Shown here piece after piece: positions 32,837 through 40,904 of a stretch of 64,000 nucleotides of DNA (its first letter is position 1; each line of letters begins with the position of its first letter). This DNA is from JAUVPB01 sp965223695 (GTDB lineage Bacteria; Actinomycetota; Thermoleophilia; Gaiellales; Gaiellaceae). The stretch lies in contig CBDCXJ010000019.1 of assembly GCA_965223695.1 (NCBI GenBank), forward strand, positions 40,800 to 104,799, in the 5' to 3' direction. The notes below the pieces were generated by a model, which did not search any database, was not told the DNA's origin, and was given only the letters and a program-made list of their open reading frames with translations. The translations under genes and the position numbers were made by a program.

Positions 32837-33300
32837 TGATCACCGATCTCCATCACACAACGCTCTTCGTCACCGACCTCGACCGCTCGCTCGGCTTCTA
32901 CGTCGACACGCTCGGCTTCGAGCTCGTCAACGAGAACCGCGATCGCGCCGGACCCTTCCTCGATGAGGTCTGTGCGGTGGATGACGTGCGCATCAACCTC
33001 GCGCTGATCCGCGCGGGCGGCGAGATCATCGAGCTGATCGAGGTCCTCTCGCCCGCCTCGCTACCAAGCGACGCGAACGAGCAGCGGTTCGGCATCGCCC
33101 GGGTCGGCTTCGAGGTCGACGACATCGAGTCCACCGTCGCCGAGCTACGCACCAAGGGCGTCGAGTTCATGAGCGAGATAGTGAGCGTGATCGCCGAGCC
33201 CGGCCAGCACTACGCCGGCGGGAAGGCGATCTTCTTCCAGGATCCCGACGGGATCATCCTCGAGCTGCAGCAGCCGCCGGAGCCCGGGCGCGTGACCTAG
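32836..33300 (+). CDS. VOC-family (glyoxalase-fold) protein
   Basis: The 154-aa protein has two beta-alpha-beta-beta-beta modules typical of vicinal-oxygen-chelate enzymes: LHHTTLFVTDLDRSLGFYVD, IIELIEVLSPASLPSDANE, RVGFEVDDIESTVAELRTKG and AIFFQDPDGIILELQQPPE. Metal ligands are likely His in LHHTTLF and Glu in ILELQQ. Members include glyoxalase I, methylmalonyl-CoA epimerase and dioxygenases; the length suits a lyase or isomerase. It is coupled to the EamA transporter by overlap. Substrate unknown. Confidence 0.85.
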   Translation: MITDLHHTTLFVTDLDRSLGFYVDTLGFELVNENRDRAGPFLDEVCAVDDVRINLALIRAGGEIIELIEVLSPASLPSDANEQRFGIARVGFEVDDIESTVAELRTKGVEFMSEIVSVIAEPGQHYAGGKAIFFQDPDGIILELQQPPEPGRVT

Positions 33301-33311
33301 CGACCAGTGGT

Positions 33312-33367
33312 GCGGCGGCCGCGCCACTGCGGCGCGTGACCTCGGACTGCGGGGCGCGGGCCGCCGC
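33312..33367. terminator. GC-rich inverted repeat between convergent genes
   Basis: GCGGCGGCC (33312-33320) pairs with GGCCGCCGC (33359-33367), with further short pairings between. It lies between the VOC gene and the convergent UDG gene and could end both transcripts. Confidence 0.4.
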
Positions 33368-33371
33368 GACG

Positions 33372-34070
33372 TCAGCCGGCGAGCTCCCGCGCTCGCACCA
33401 GCACCGCGTCGAGCATCTCCGGCGTGAGCCTCCCCGTGAACGTGTTCTGCTGGCTCACGTGGTACGAGCAGAGCAGTGAGCGCCCGTCGGGCAGGTCGAC
33501 CTCGACGCCGTGGCCGAAGCGAGGGCGTCGGCGCAGCCCGAGCGTGCGCGCCAGGACCTGGTAGCCGAATTGACCGAGCACTAGGTACACGCGCGCGCGT
33601 GCGAGGAGGATGAGCTCGCGCTCGAGGTAGGGCGCACAGGCGTCGCGCTCGGCCGGGGTCGGCTTGTTCTGAGGTGGTGCGCAGCGAACCGGCGCCGTGA
33701 TGTAGGCGTCGCGCAGCTCGAGCCCGTCGTCCGCTGAGACCGCATCGGGCTGGTTCGCGTAGCCGGTGCGGTGAAGCGCGGCGTAGAGGAAGTCGCCCGA
33801 GCGGTCACCGGTGAACATCCGGCCGGTGCGGTTGGCACCGTGAGCGGCCGGCGCGAGCCCGACAATGACGAGGCGGGCGTTGGGGTCGCCGAAGCCGGGC
33901 ACCGGGCGCCCCCAGTAGGCCTCGTCGCGAAACGCCGCGCGCTTCTCACGCGCCACCTGCTCACGCCAATCGACGAGGCGAGGGCAGAGCCGGCACGAGC
34001 TGACCTCGGCGGCGAGCCGCGCCAGCGAGTCGTCGGGATGCGCGGGCGCCGCGGCACCGGGCTCGGTCAC
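33372..34070 (-). CDS. Uracil-DNA glycosylase family 5 (UdgB type)
   Basis: Start GTG 34070 (GGGGG upstream) gives 232 aa; the longer frame is antisense of the next gene. The cluster cysteines begin in SCRLCPRLVDW. The motif GLAPAAHGANRTGRMFTGDR is the family 5 active-site loop, and the C-terminal GHGVEVDL and CSYHVSQQNTFTGRL contain the second motif with histidine. Such Fe-S enzymes remove uracil and other deaminated bases. It lies 17 bases after the SRAP gene in a DNA-repair pair. Confidence 0.88.
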   Translation of the reverse strand: MTEPGAAAPAHPDDSLARLAAEVSSCRLCPRLVDWREQVAREKRAAFRDEAYWGRPVPGFGDPNARLVIVGLAPAAHGANRTGRMFTGDRSGDFLYAALHRTGYANQPDAVSADDGLELRDAYITAPVRCAPPQNKPTPAERDACAPYLERELILLARARVYLVLGQFGYQVLARTLGLRRRPRFGHGVEVDLPDGRSLLCSYHVSQQNTFTGRLTPEMLDAVLVRARELAG

Positions 34071-34087
34071 GACAAGACCCCCGCCCG

Positions 34088-34792
34088 CTACGCGGCGAGC
34101 AGCGTGTTCAGCAGGTCCTCGTCGCCCTCGTCCGGCTCGAAGAGCTCTGGGTCGTCCGGGCCGGCCCGGTTCACCCGCCGGGACGCGACGGAGGCCACCA
34201 TCGCCTCGGCCGGGTAGGGCACGAAGAGCGCGTTCGCGTCGTCGACCGACAGCCCCGGGTCGAGCCAGCGCTCCTCGTCGAGCGCCGGCAGAATCACCGG
34301 CATCCGGTTGTGCGTGTGCGCGATCAGCTCGTTGGGCGTCGTCGTAACGATCGTGCAGGAGTCGAGCAGCTCGCCGCTCTCCTTGTTGATCCAGCTCGTC
34401 CACAGGCCGGCGAACGCAAACAGCTCGGCCTCGCTGAGCGCAAACCGAATCGGCACCTTCTTCCCGTCGGGTGCGGTCGTCCACTCGTAGAAGCCGTCGG
34501 CAGGAATCAGGCAGCGCTTGCTCTCGAGCAGCTTCTTGTAGACGGGCTTCTGGGCGACGGTCTCGGCCCGCGCGTTGATCATCTTGTAGCTGACCTTTGG
34601 ATCCTTGGCCCAGTGAGGTACGAGGCCCCAGCGCATGAGATCGGCCACCCGCTCCCCCTCGAGCGAGCGCACCGTCAGCACGCTCTGCGCCGGAGCCACG
34701 TTGTAGCGTTGCTTCACGCCTTCGGGCAGGCTCGCCGCGAAGCGTTGCGCGAGCTCCGATGGGTCAGCTGTGGTGGTGAATCGGCCGCACAT
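34088..34792 (-). CDS. yedK: SRAP-domain protein (HMCES/YedK family)
   Basis: This 234-aa protein starts MCGRFTTTADPSELAQRF; removal of Met exposes the catalytic Cys2 that forms a stable link to abasic sites in single-stranded DNA. Also present are RYNVAPAQSVL, MRWGLVPHWAKD, INARAETVAQKP, CLIPADGFYEW (active-site Glu) and IAHTHNRMPVIL (active-site His). A 30-residue acidic tail (DEGDEDL) follows. It sits between mscS and the UDG gene on one strand; UDG makes abasic sites that SRAP protects, a sensible pairing. Confidence 0.92.
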   Translation of the reverse strand: MCGRFTTTADPSELAQRFAASLPEGVKQRYNVAPAQSVLTVRSLEGERVADLMRWGLVPHWAKDPKVSYKMINARAETVAQKPVYKKLLESKRCLIPADGFYEWTTAPDGKKVPIRFALSEAELFAFAGLWTSWINKESGELLDSCTIVTTTPNELIAHTHNRMPVILPALDEERWLDPGLSVDDANALFVPYPAEAMVASVASRRVNRAGPDDPELFEPDEGDEDLLNTLLAA

Positions 34793-34798
34793 GCTGCG

Positions 34799-35824
34799 TC
34801 ACGCCGAGTCTAGAGAACCCCGCAGTCGCCGAAGCCCGGTGCGATACAGGCTGCGCGAGCGACGCGCCGCGCGCCGCTCGGCCGCAGAAGCGGCGTCTGG
34901 CGCGGCAAGCGAGCGCGAGTAGCTCTCGAGCGCCGCGTCGTCGACAGCGAACACGGCCGGTGCGCCGACGAGCAAGTCCGAATCGGCTCGCGCGCGGAGA
35001 AGGTCGACGAACAGGTCTCTGACGAGCCACTCACGCCCGGGTACGACGGTCGCTTCGAGCCGGATGCGTGCGAGCGTCGGCGAGCGCTCTTCGACGCTGA
35101 CCACGCTGGGTGGAACGCTCAGATGCGTCGGACCGGCCGGAAGCATGGCCGCGACGTCGCCGATCAGCGCAAGCGCCGCGTCGCGGTCGCGCGTATACAC
35201 CTCGACGGCGTAGCGCTTGACACCGCGCGGCATGATCTTCGCGGCGTTTATCTGAGAGTTGTGCACGTGGATCACCTCGCCCGAGAGCGAGCGAAGCCGC
35301 GTTCGCCGAAGCGTGACGTCCTCGACCACTCCCTGGAGGTCGTGCGGCTGGAGTTCGACCGTGTCCCCGACGCTGTACCAGCGCTCGGCGTAGAGGGTGA
35401 ACCCGGCGACGATGTCTTGCAGCACGCGCTGGATCGCGAACGCGACCACGAGCAGAAGGAACGAGGCTCCGACGAGCGCCTGCATCTGGTCGACGCCGCC
35501 CGCGAACTGGGCGAGGATGAGGTAGATAGCGACCGCGATGGCGATCAGGCTGACGGTGCCCCGGATCATTGAGATCACGGTTTCCTCGCGCTTGATGTTG
35601 GCGATCTCGGCGGTGTCGGCAATCGACCCGCGCGACCGGCTGGCCCGTCGCCAGCGTAGGAGACCGCGCGCCGCGACCCCTGCCCCGCGTGAGGCGGCCC
35701 ACGCGAAGGCGAGGATCAGCACGATCACCACGATGCGACCCCACGGATCGACGAGCGGCGTGCTCGCGTCGAGCAGGTCGGTGACCGGGTCCAGGACCGC
35801 GAGTGGCCCGTTGGGCAGAGCCAT
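34799..35824 (-). CDS. MscS-type mechanosensitive channel
   Basis: This 341-aa membrane protein has an N-terminal helix (IVVIVLILAFAWAASRG), then two helices leading into AFAIQRVLQDIVAGFTLYAE, the pore-lining TM3 and start of the beta domain, followed by YSVGDTVELQPHDLQGVVED and the alpha/beta cytoplasmic domain ending PGREWLVRDLFVDLLRARAD. MscS channels release solutes upon osmotic downshock. GAGGAG precedes the ATG. It is divergent from fabF across a gap with a 22-bp tandem repeat. Confidence 0.88.
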   Translation of the reverse strand: MALPNGPLAVLDPVTDLLDASTPLVDPWGRIVVIVLILAFAWAASRGAGVAARGLLRWRRASRSRGSIADTAEIANIKREETVISMIRGTVSLIAIAVAIYLILAQFAGGVDQMQALVGASFLLLVVAFAIQRVLQDIVAGFTLYAERWYSVGDTVELQPHDLQGVVEDVTLRRTRLRSLSGEVIHVHNSQINAAKIMPRGVKRYAVEVYTRDRDAALALIGDVAAMLPAGPTHLSVPPSVVSVEERSPTLARIRLEATVVPGREWLVRDLFVDLLRARADSDLLVGAPAVFAVDDAALESYSRSLAAPDAASAAERRAARRSRSLYRTGLRRLRGSLDSA

Positions 35825-35908
35825 GGTTACTCCTCAGGTTGTGGTACTGCGCTGGGCGCGACGGGAACGCGCCCATCCAGAGTAGCGAGTTGGGCTCACC
35901 TGGCCGCG

Positions 35909-35996
35909 GGTCTCGCGGGCCACCCGTCCCGGTCTCGCGGCCGAGCCGGCCCGGCCCCGCCGCCGAGCGGCCCCGGTCTCGCGGCCACCCCCGCGA
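35909..35996. repeat. 22-bp tandem repeat, four degenerate copies
   Basis: Units start at 35909, 35931, 35953 and 35975. Three begin GGTCTCGCGG; the third is degenerate (GGCCCCGCCG). A half-copy (GATCTCGCG) at 35997 keeps the 22-base phase and is part of the palindrome CGCGAGATCTCGCG (35992-36005). They lie in the 216-bp gap between the divergent mscS and fabF genes. Confidence 0.7.
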
Positions 35997-36040
35997 GATC
36001 TCGCGTCGAACCTAGCTGCAATGTCTATCCTCACCGGCGC

Positions 36041-37348
36041 ATGTCCGCTGCCGCGAACAAGGGTCGCCGCGTCGTGATTACCGGCGTTGGCATGGTGACC
36101 GCGCTCGGCCCCAGCCGCGAGTCGAGCTGGCAGGGTCTGATCAGCGGCCATAGCCCGGCCGGGCGGATCACCCTGTTCGACCCGGACGCCGACCCGGTCG
36201 TCCCCGTCAAGTTCGCCTGCGAGGCACGCGAGTTCGACCCGGCCGTTGCGCTCGACAAGAAGACCATCCGCCGCACCGACCGCTATGCCCAGATGGCCGT
36301 TGCCGCGACCCGCGAGGCGGTCGACGACGCCGCGCTCGAGGTCGGCCGACACTACGCCCCCGAGCGCATCGGCACCTCGATCGCCTCCGGCATGGGTGGA
36401 CTGGAAACGCTCCAGAGGACGCTGGCAGTCCTCTATCAGGACGGCTCCGACCGCGTGAGCCCGTTCGCGCTTCCGGCGCTGATCCCAAACATGGCCGCAG
36501 CGCGGGTCTCGATCGAGCTCGGCACGGCGGGCCCACTCGCCGCTTCGTCGACGGCATGCGCGGCGTCCTCGATGGGCATGGCCGACGCGGCCCTGTACAT
36601 CCGTGTCGGCAGAGCCGATGCGATGCTCGTCGGTGGAGCGGAGGCGGTCGTGAACCTTCTCGGCATCGCCGGGTTCGCGGCCACGCGGGCCCTCTCGACG
36701 CGCAACGACGACCCGGCGCGCGCCAGCCGGCCATTCGACCTCGACCGCGACGGCTTCGTGATGGGCGAGGGAGCGTCGACTCTCGTGCTCGAAGAGCTCG
36801 CGCACGCCGAGGCGCGTGGCGCTCACATCTACGCTGAGCTACTAGGTTTCGGGCTCTCGTCCGACGCGGCGCACATCACGGCGATCGATCCCACGGGAGA
36901 GAACCCTGCACGCGCTGTCCGCCTGGCGCTCGAAGACGCCGGCGTGGAGCCGGCCGACGTCGGCTACGTCAACGCTCATGCGACGTCCACGCAGGTCGGT
37001 GACACGGGCGAGACAAAGGTGATGAAGCGCGTCTTCGGCGAGGAGCTCGCGCGCAAGGTCCCGATCTCATCGACGAAGTCGATGACCGGGCACATGTTCG
37101 GCGCCGCCGGCGCGACCGAGGCCGCGATCACAGTGCTGGCGCTCACGCGCGGCATGCTTCCCCCCACGATCAACTACGAGACGCCCGATCCCGAGTGCGA
37201 CCTCGACTACGTGCCGAACGAGGCCCGCCCGACCGACACAGACATCGCGATGTCGACCGGCTTCGCGTTCGGCGGCCACAACACCTGCCTCGTGTTCCAG
37301 CGCTGGGATGGTACGGGCGCGCGCTCGAACGGCCGTGGCGGCGCCTGA
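36041..37348 (+). CDS. fabF: Beta-ketoacyl-ACP synthase II
   Basis: This 435-aa KAS II condenses malonyl-ACP with acyl-ACP in fatty acid elongation. The catalytic triad is complete: C173 in STACAASS, H313 in VNAHATST and H351 in MTGHMFGAAG, with K346 nearby. Start MSAAANKGRRVVITGVGMVT is normal for the family. It stands alone without acpP or fabD beside it, so it may serve a specialised lipid rather than the housekeeping cycle. It ends before a large terminator shared with the convergent gene. Confidence 0.92.
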   Translation: MSAAANKGRRVVITGVGMVTALGPSRESSWQGLISGHSPAGRITLFDPDADPVVPVKFACEAREFDPAVALDKKTIRRTDRYAQMAVAATREAVDDAALEVGRHYAPERIGTSIASGMGGLETLQRTLAVLYQDGSDRVSPFALPALIPNMAAARVSIELGTAGPLAASSTACAASSMGMADAALYIRVGRADAMLVGGAEAVVNLLGIAGFAATRALSTRNDDPARASRPFDLDRDGFVMGEGASTLVLEELAHAEARGAHIYAELLGFGLSSDAAHITAIDPTGENPARAVRLALEDAGVEPADVGYVNAHATSTQVGDTGETKVMKRVFGEELARKVPISSTKSMTGHMFGAAGATEAAITVLALTRGMLPPTINYETPDPECDLDYVPNEARPTDTDIAMSTGFAFGGHNTCLVFQRWDGTGARSNGRGGA

Positions 37349-37385
37349 CTCGCGCGAACGGTCGACGCGACTCACAGAGAGAAAG

Positions 37386-37451
37386 CGGTGCCGGGCCTGG
37401 GCCGGCCCGCTGCGGCAGCGGCCGGCCTTCCCCCGAAACGGCCCGGCACCG
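37386..37451. terminator. Large nested hairpin between convergent genes
   Basis: CGGTGCCGGGCC (37386-37397) pairs perfectly with 37440-37451. Inside, GGCCGGC and CCGCT pair with AGCGGCCGGCC with one extra C. The structure works on both strands and separates fabF from the hydantoinase-type gene. Confidence 0.65.
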
Positions 37452-37542
37452 GCGAAACGCTCCGAGAACTGGGCCAGGCCGCGCGTCTCGTCGATGTCGG
37501 GGAGAGCCCTTTGCGGGCCCCTTGGCCGTTCTTGCGTGGAGC

Positions 37543-38937
37543 CTACACAGGAACGTGCCGGCCGAGCTCACTTCCCCCGATGACCTCGCCATGCTCGACG
37601 ATCGGGGTTCCGCGGAGCAGCACGAACTCTGCCCAGCCGCCCAGCTCTTCGCCCTCGAAGATCGTGTAGCCGGACGCGCTCTCGAGGTCGGCTGCACGTG
37701 TGACGCGCGTTGCGTCGGGGTCGAAGACGAACATGTCGGCCTCTGAGCCCGCTTGCAGCGCCCCCTTGCGCGGATACATGTCGAAGGCGCGGGCATTGTT
37801 CTCGCTGCAGACGCGGGCGAGATCCTCGAGCGTGCAACGCCCACCGAGCACGCCGGCCGTGTAGCAGGCCGGGAACATGGTCGCGTAGACGGGGCCGAGC
37901 CCGACACGGGCGTCCCAGAAGCCGACCTCCTGGGAAGCGATCGTGTACTGCTGCGAGTCGGTGCCGACGTTGGTGATCGTGCGGTCGCGGATCCCGTGCC
38001 ATAGCGCGTCGCGATCGCGCGGGCCGCGGATCGGCGGCTGGATCTTCCCGTAGGCGCCGAGCCCCTTCGCGTCGGCTTCCTCGGCGGTGTAGTAGAGGAA
38101 CGCCGACAGTGTCTCGCCCACGGTCTGGAACCCCTTCGCGTGGAGGAAGCGCAGCAGGTCAACGCTCTCGGCCGCGCTCAGGTGCACGGCATAGACCCGC
38201 ACGCCGAGCTCGTGCGCGATCAGCGCTGACGGGTAGAGCTGCATCGGCTCGGTCAGGTTCGGGCACGCCTCGTGCCAGGCCTGCAGCATGTCGTCGCGCA
38301 CGGCTCCGCGCATGCGGTCGTTGAGCAGATCGCGCACGTCGGGATCTTCGGCGTGGATCGTCGCGAACGCCTTCGGCCCGGCCGCCTTGAGCGCCTCGCA
38401 GCCCTGGTAGAAGAAGTCCCAGGGCACGCCCTCGGCCTCCATGCCGAAGCTCTCGGCCTGCGGACCGTTGTAGCCGAGGAAGAACTTGAAGGAGCGCGCG
38501 CCAAGGGCGACGCACTCCTTGACGTCGTCGAGGTGCGCGCGGATGGTCATCACCGGCGAGAGCCGGAAGTCGATCAGCGAGTTCTCGGTGCCGGCCACGA
38601 TGCCGTCCTTCAGCACGTCGACACGCGACTCACGCCCGAAGACGGTGGTCGTAACGAACGTCGTCATGCCGCCGATCGCGGCGTCGCGCGACTCGGTGGC
38701 GAAGTCGCTGCGCATCTTCTCTGGGCCCCAGTTGTCGCCGACGCCGATGTGGCCGTGCGGGTCGATGATCCCCGGGAAGATCACCTTGCCGCCGACGTCG
38801 ATCTCTCGTTTGCCCTTGGGAAGGAGGCCGTCGGCGTCGACCTGCAGGATCGTCTCGCCGTCGATCGCGACGCCGCCGCGAATGATGCCGCGGGGCGTGA
38901 CGACCTGGCCGTTTCGCAAGGTCAGATCACAGGCCAT
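37543..38937 (-). CDS. Dihydropyrimidinase/hydantoinase-type amidohydrolase
   Basis: This 464-aa amidohydrolase has the cyclic amidohydrolase metal site: GIIDPHGHIGVGDNW (HxH), ARSFKFFLGYNG (lysine expected to be carboxylated), ATIHAEDPDV, YAVHLSAAESV (two further histidines) and TNVGTDSQQYTIAS (aspartate). It lacks no obvious ligand. Such enzymes open hydantoins, dihydropyrimidines or allantoin to N-carbamoyl compounds. It follows the SelA-like gene on the same strand by 61 bases. Two HyuAB clusters about 15 kb away may use related substrates. Confidence 0.88.
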   Translation of the reverse strand: MACDLTLRNGQVVTPRGIIRGGVAIDGETILQVDADGLLPKGKREIDVGGKVIFPGIIDPHGHIGVGDNWGPEKMRSDFATESRDAAIGGMTTFVTTTVFGRESRVDVLKDGIVAGTENSLIDFRLSPVMTIRAHLDDVKECVALGARSFKFFLGYNGPQAESFGMEAEGVPWDFFYQGCEALKAAGPKAFATIHAEDPDVRDLLNDRMRGAVRDDMLQAWHEACPNLTEPMQLYPSALIAHELGVRVYAVHLSAAESVDLLRFLHAKGFQTVGETLSAFLYYTAEEADAKGLGAYGKIQPPIRGPRDRDALWHGIRDRTITNVGTDSQQYTIASQEVGFWDARVGLGPVYATMFPACYTAGVLGGRCTLEDLARVCSENNARAFDMYPRKGALQAGSEADMFVFDPDATRVTRAADLESASGYTIFEGEELGGWAEFVLLRGTPIVEHGEVIGGSELGRHVPV

Positions 38938-38998
38938 GACGTGCGCAGATTACGCGCGCGAGCGGCCCAGCTGCGGGGCCGTTTCGCCTGCCCGCCGG

Positions 38999-40321
38999 TT
39001 ACGCGTCCGCAGCGCCGTTCGCCGAGCCGTTGCCCGCAGCCGAGCCGAGTAACAAGGCGCGGAACTCGTCCGGCTTCTTCATGAGCGCGGCGAGCTTGTC
39101 GAGCGAGGAGTCGACGGCCTCGGCGTACGCGTCGGGGCCGCCGAACTCGGCGAGCACCTCGGGCGGAATGAACTTGATCATCACCGCGGCGGTCCCGGGC
39201 GGGAGCCCGATGAAGTGCACCGTGATCGCGCCGTGGTCGCGCAGCAGCAGCATCGCGAGCGAGGCCGTTGCCTCGAACGGGACGATCGGCGAGTCCTCGA
39301 TGGTGAGCCCGGCACGTTCGAGCGCAATCTCGAGTATGTCCTCGGCGAGGAGCTCGGCGATCACGTCGGTCTCGTTGAGCCGGGAGCCGATCCGCTTCTT
39401 GAGCGCCTCGGCGATCTCTCTCGTCGTCGCGACGAGCTCTCGGACACGCTCGGGCGTCGAGGCCTCGAGCGAACGCGTCGCCGCGGGGTACAGGAGCGGA
39501 CGCGCCTCGCCGCCGAGCTCGAAGCCGCGAGCACGAATGGTCGCGACCAGGTCCTTCTCGCCGGCAAGCACACCGAGACGCGGGCCCTGGACGCCGTACT
39601 TGTCAAGCCCGGTCGCGACGACGTCGACGCCGAGCTCGAGCGCCTTCGGTTGATCGAAGAGCGCCGGCCCGATGCGAGCGCCGCCAGCGTCGTCGACGTA
39701 CACCTTGATGTCGCGCGCGTGCGCCATCTGGACGATCGCCGCGATCTGCTCGAGCGGCAGCACCTCGTAGGTGACGGCGAGTCGCGTCATCACAACGAGG
39801 CCGACGTTGTCTGACTTAGCAAGTGCGTCGCCGAACTGGTCGACGCCGGCCGTGTCGATCAGCGTGGTGCCCACGCGCTGTGACGCGCGTACGACCGATG
39901 GATGGCTGTAGCTCGCCGAGACGCCGATGACGGTCTGGCCGGGCTCGCAGAGGGCAACGTGGGTTGCGAGCGTGGCGGCCGTGATGCGGTTGAAGAGGGC
40001 GGCGTCGTGCCGATCTGGATCGCCGCCGAGGTGGTCGAGCGCTGCCTCACGAAAGCGCTCGAAGTGAAGCGCCGGCGCGATGAAATCGGTAGCGATCGGG
40101 AGCTCGTCCGGCTCCAGTGGAAGCCCGTGCTCGAGTCCCGAGAAGTTGTAGATATTCTCGACGCCGCGGTTGCGGATGTGGCGCCAGGCCTCCTGCATCT
40201 TGAGGAAGTCATCCTCCGTCGAGGTGACGATCTGGCCGCGCGCATAGGGCACGCCGGGCGCGAACTCGTTGCCGAAGCGGTCACGCTTCGCCTCTTCTGT
40301 GGCACCAACCGTGGTCGTCAT
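38999..40321 (-). CDS. SelA-like PLP-dependent enzyme
   Basis: The 440-aa protein has the SelA/DgaE-type fold-type I PLP domain: YNFSGLEHGLPLEPDELPIA, VIGVSASYSHPSVVRAS, KVYVDDAGGARIGPALF (Asp for the PLP nitrogen) and VVATGLDKYGVQGPRLGVLA with the Schiff-base lysine. A Gly/Ala/Asn-rich tail ends it. True SelA needs selB, selC and selD nearby or elsewhere; none is here, and relatives act as ammonia-lyases or racemases on amino compounds. With the hydantoinase gene downstream it probably belongs to a catabolic operon. Confidence 0.8.
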   Translation of the reverse strand: MTTTVGATEEAKRDRFGNEFAPGVPYARGQIVTSTEDDFLKMQEAWRHIRNRGVENIYNFSGLEHGLPLEPDELPIATDFIAPALHFERFREAALDHLGGDPDRHDAALFNRITAATLATHVALCEPGQTVIGVSASYSHPSVVRASQRVGTTLIDTAGVDQFGDALAKSDNVGLVVMTRLAVTYEVLPLEQIAAIVQMAHARDIKVYVDDAGGARIGPALFDQPKALELGVDVVATGLDKYGVQGPRLGVLAGEKDLVATIRARGFELGGEARPLLYPAATRSLEASTPERVRELVATTREIAEALKKRIGSRLNETDVIAELLAEDILEIALERAGLTIEDSPIVPFEATASLAMLLLRDHGAITVHFIGLPPGTAAVMIKFIPPEVLAEFGGPDAYAEAVDSSLDKLAALMKKPDEFRALLLGSAAGNGSANGAADA

Positions 40322-40450
40322 CCTCCGGCCTCCGCTCGCTCAGATCACCGTAGTCCTGTTTATGCAGGGTAGCGCTGCTGCGGTCGGGTGTATCGGTGCG
40401 GCCCTGGGCGGACGCTGCCTGGTGCGGCGCGGCGCGGCGCGGCCGGTACC

Positions 40451-40487
40451 GACGCGGTCGGTGCGGACGCGGTCGGTGCGGACGCGG
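40451..40487. repeat. 15-bp tandem repeat
   Basis: GACGCGGTCGGTGCG is repeated at 40451 and 40466 and partly at 40481, flanked on both sides by copies of GCGGCGCGGCCGG. It lies in the 313-bp gap between the SelA-like and DUF2277 genes, which holds no gene but also the operator at 40538. Confidence 0.6.
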
Positions 40488-40537
40488 CCTGGCGCGGCGC
40501 GGCCGGATGCAGCACGAGCCGGGATATGTCTCCTGGC

Positions 40538-40561
40538 TGGGTGACTGACTGGTCAGTCACC
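40538..40561. promoter_or_regulatory. TetR-type operator
   Basis: Perfect 11-bp arms GGGTGACTGAC and GTCAGTCACCC are separated by TG. The TGACTGAC core with a short spacer is typical of TetR-family binding sites. It lies between divergent genes at 40321 and 40635. No TetR gene is seen in the window. Confidence 0.65.
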
Positions 40562-40634
40562 CACCCGCGGAACATGTCAGGCGGCGAGCTGCACCGAAAC
40601 ACGCGCGAATCGCGCCGAAACGTAGAATTGCGGC

Positions 40635-40847
40635 ATGTGTAGAAGCATCAAAGTGCTCCGCTCGCAAGAGCCTCCGGCCACCAGTGACGATGTGCACGCC
40701 GCGGCGCTCCAATATGTCCGCAAGATCTCGGGCTACCGCAAGCCTTCGAAGGCCAACGAAGATGCCTTCGAGCGCGCCGTCCACGAGATCGCGCACGCAT
40801 CGCGGCACCTGCTCGACTCGCTGGTCGCCGGGCGCCGCGCCGCCTAG
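40635..40847 (+). CDS. DUF2277 family protein
   Basis: The 70-aa protein matches DUF2277 over its length: MCRSIKVLRSQEPPATSDDV, AALQYVRKISGYRKPSKANE, AFERAVHEIAHASRHLLDSL. Family members are short, cytoplasmic, helical and of unknown function, always starting with MCR. Upstream is the TetR-type operator at 40538, about 75 bases before the start, so it may be regulated by a TetR repressor. Confidence 0.85.
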   Translation: MCRSIKVLRSQEPPATSDDVHAAALQYVRKISGYRKPSKANEDAFERAVHEIAHASRHLLDSLVAGRRAA

Positions 40848-40904
40848 CGGGCTGGCCCGGGCGATCGCGGGCCGCGCAGGCATCGCGCCGCATAGCCGAC
40901 CGCG

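Noticed and set aside
38999..40321. Selenocysteine synthase (SelA)
   Set aside because: The fold matches, but no selB, selC or selD was seen in the window and relatives have other reactions, so only SelA-like is claimed.
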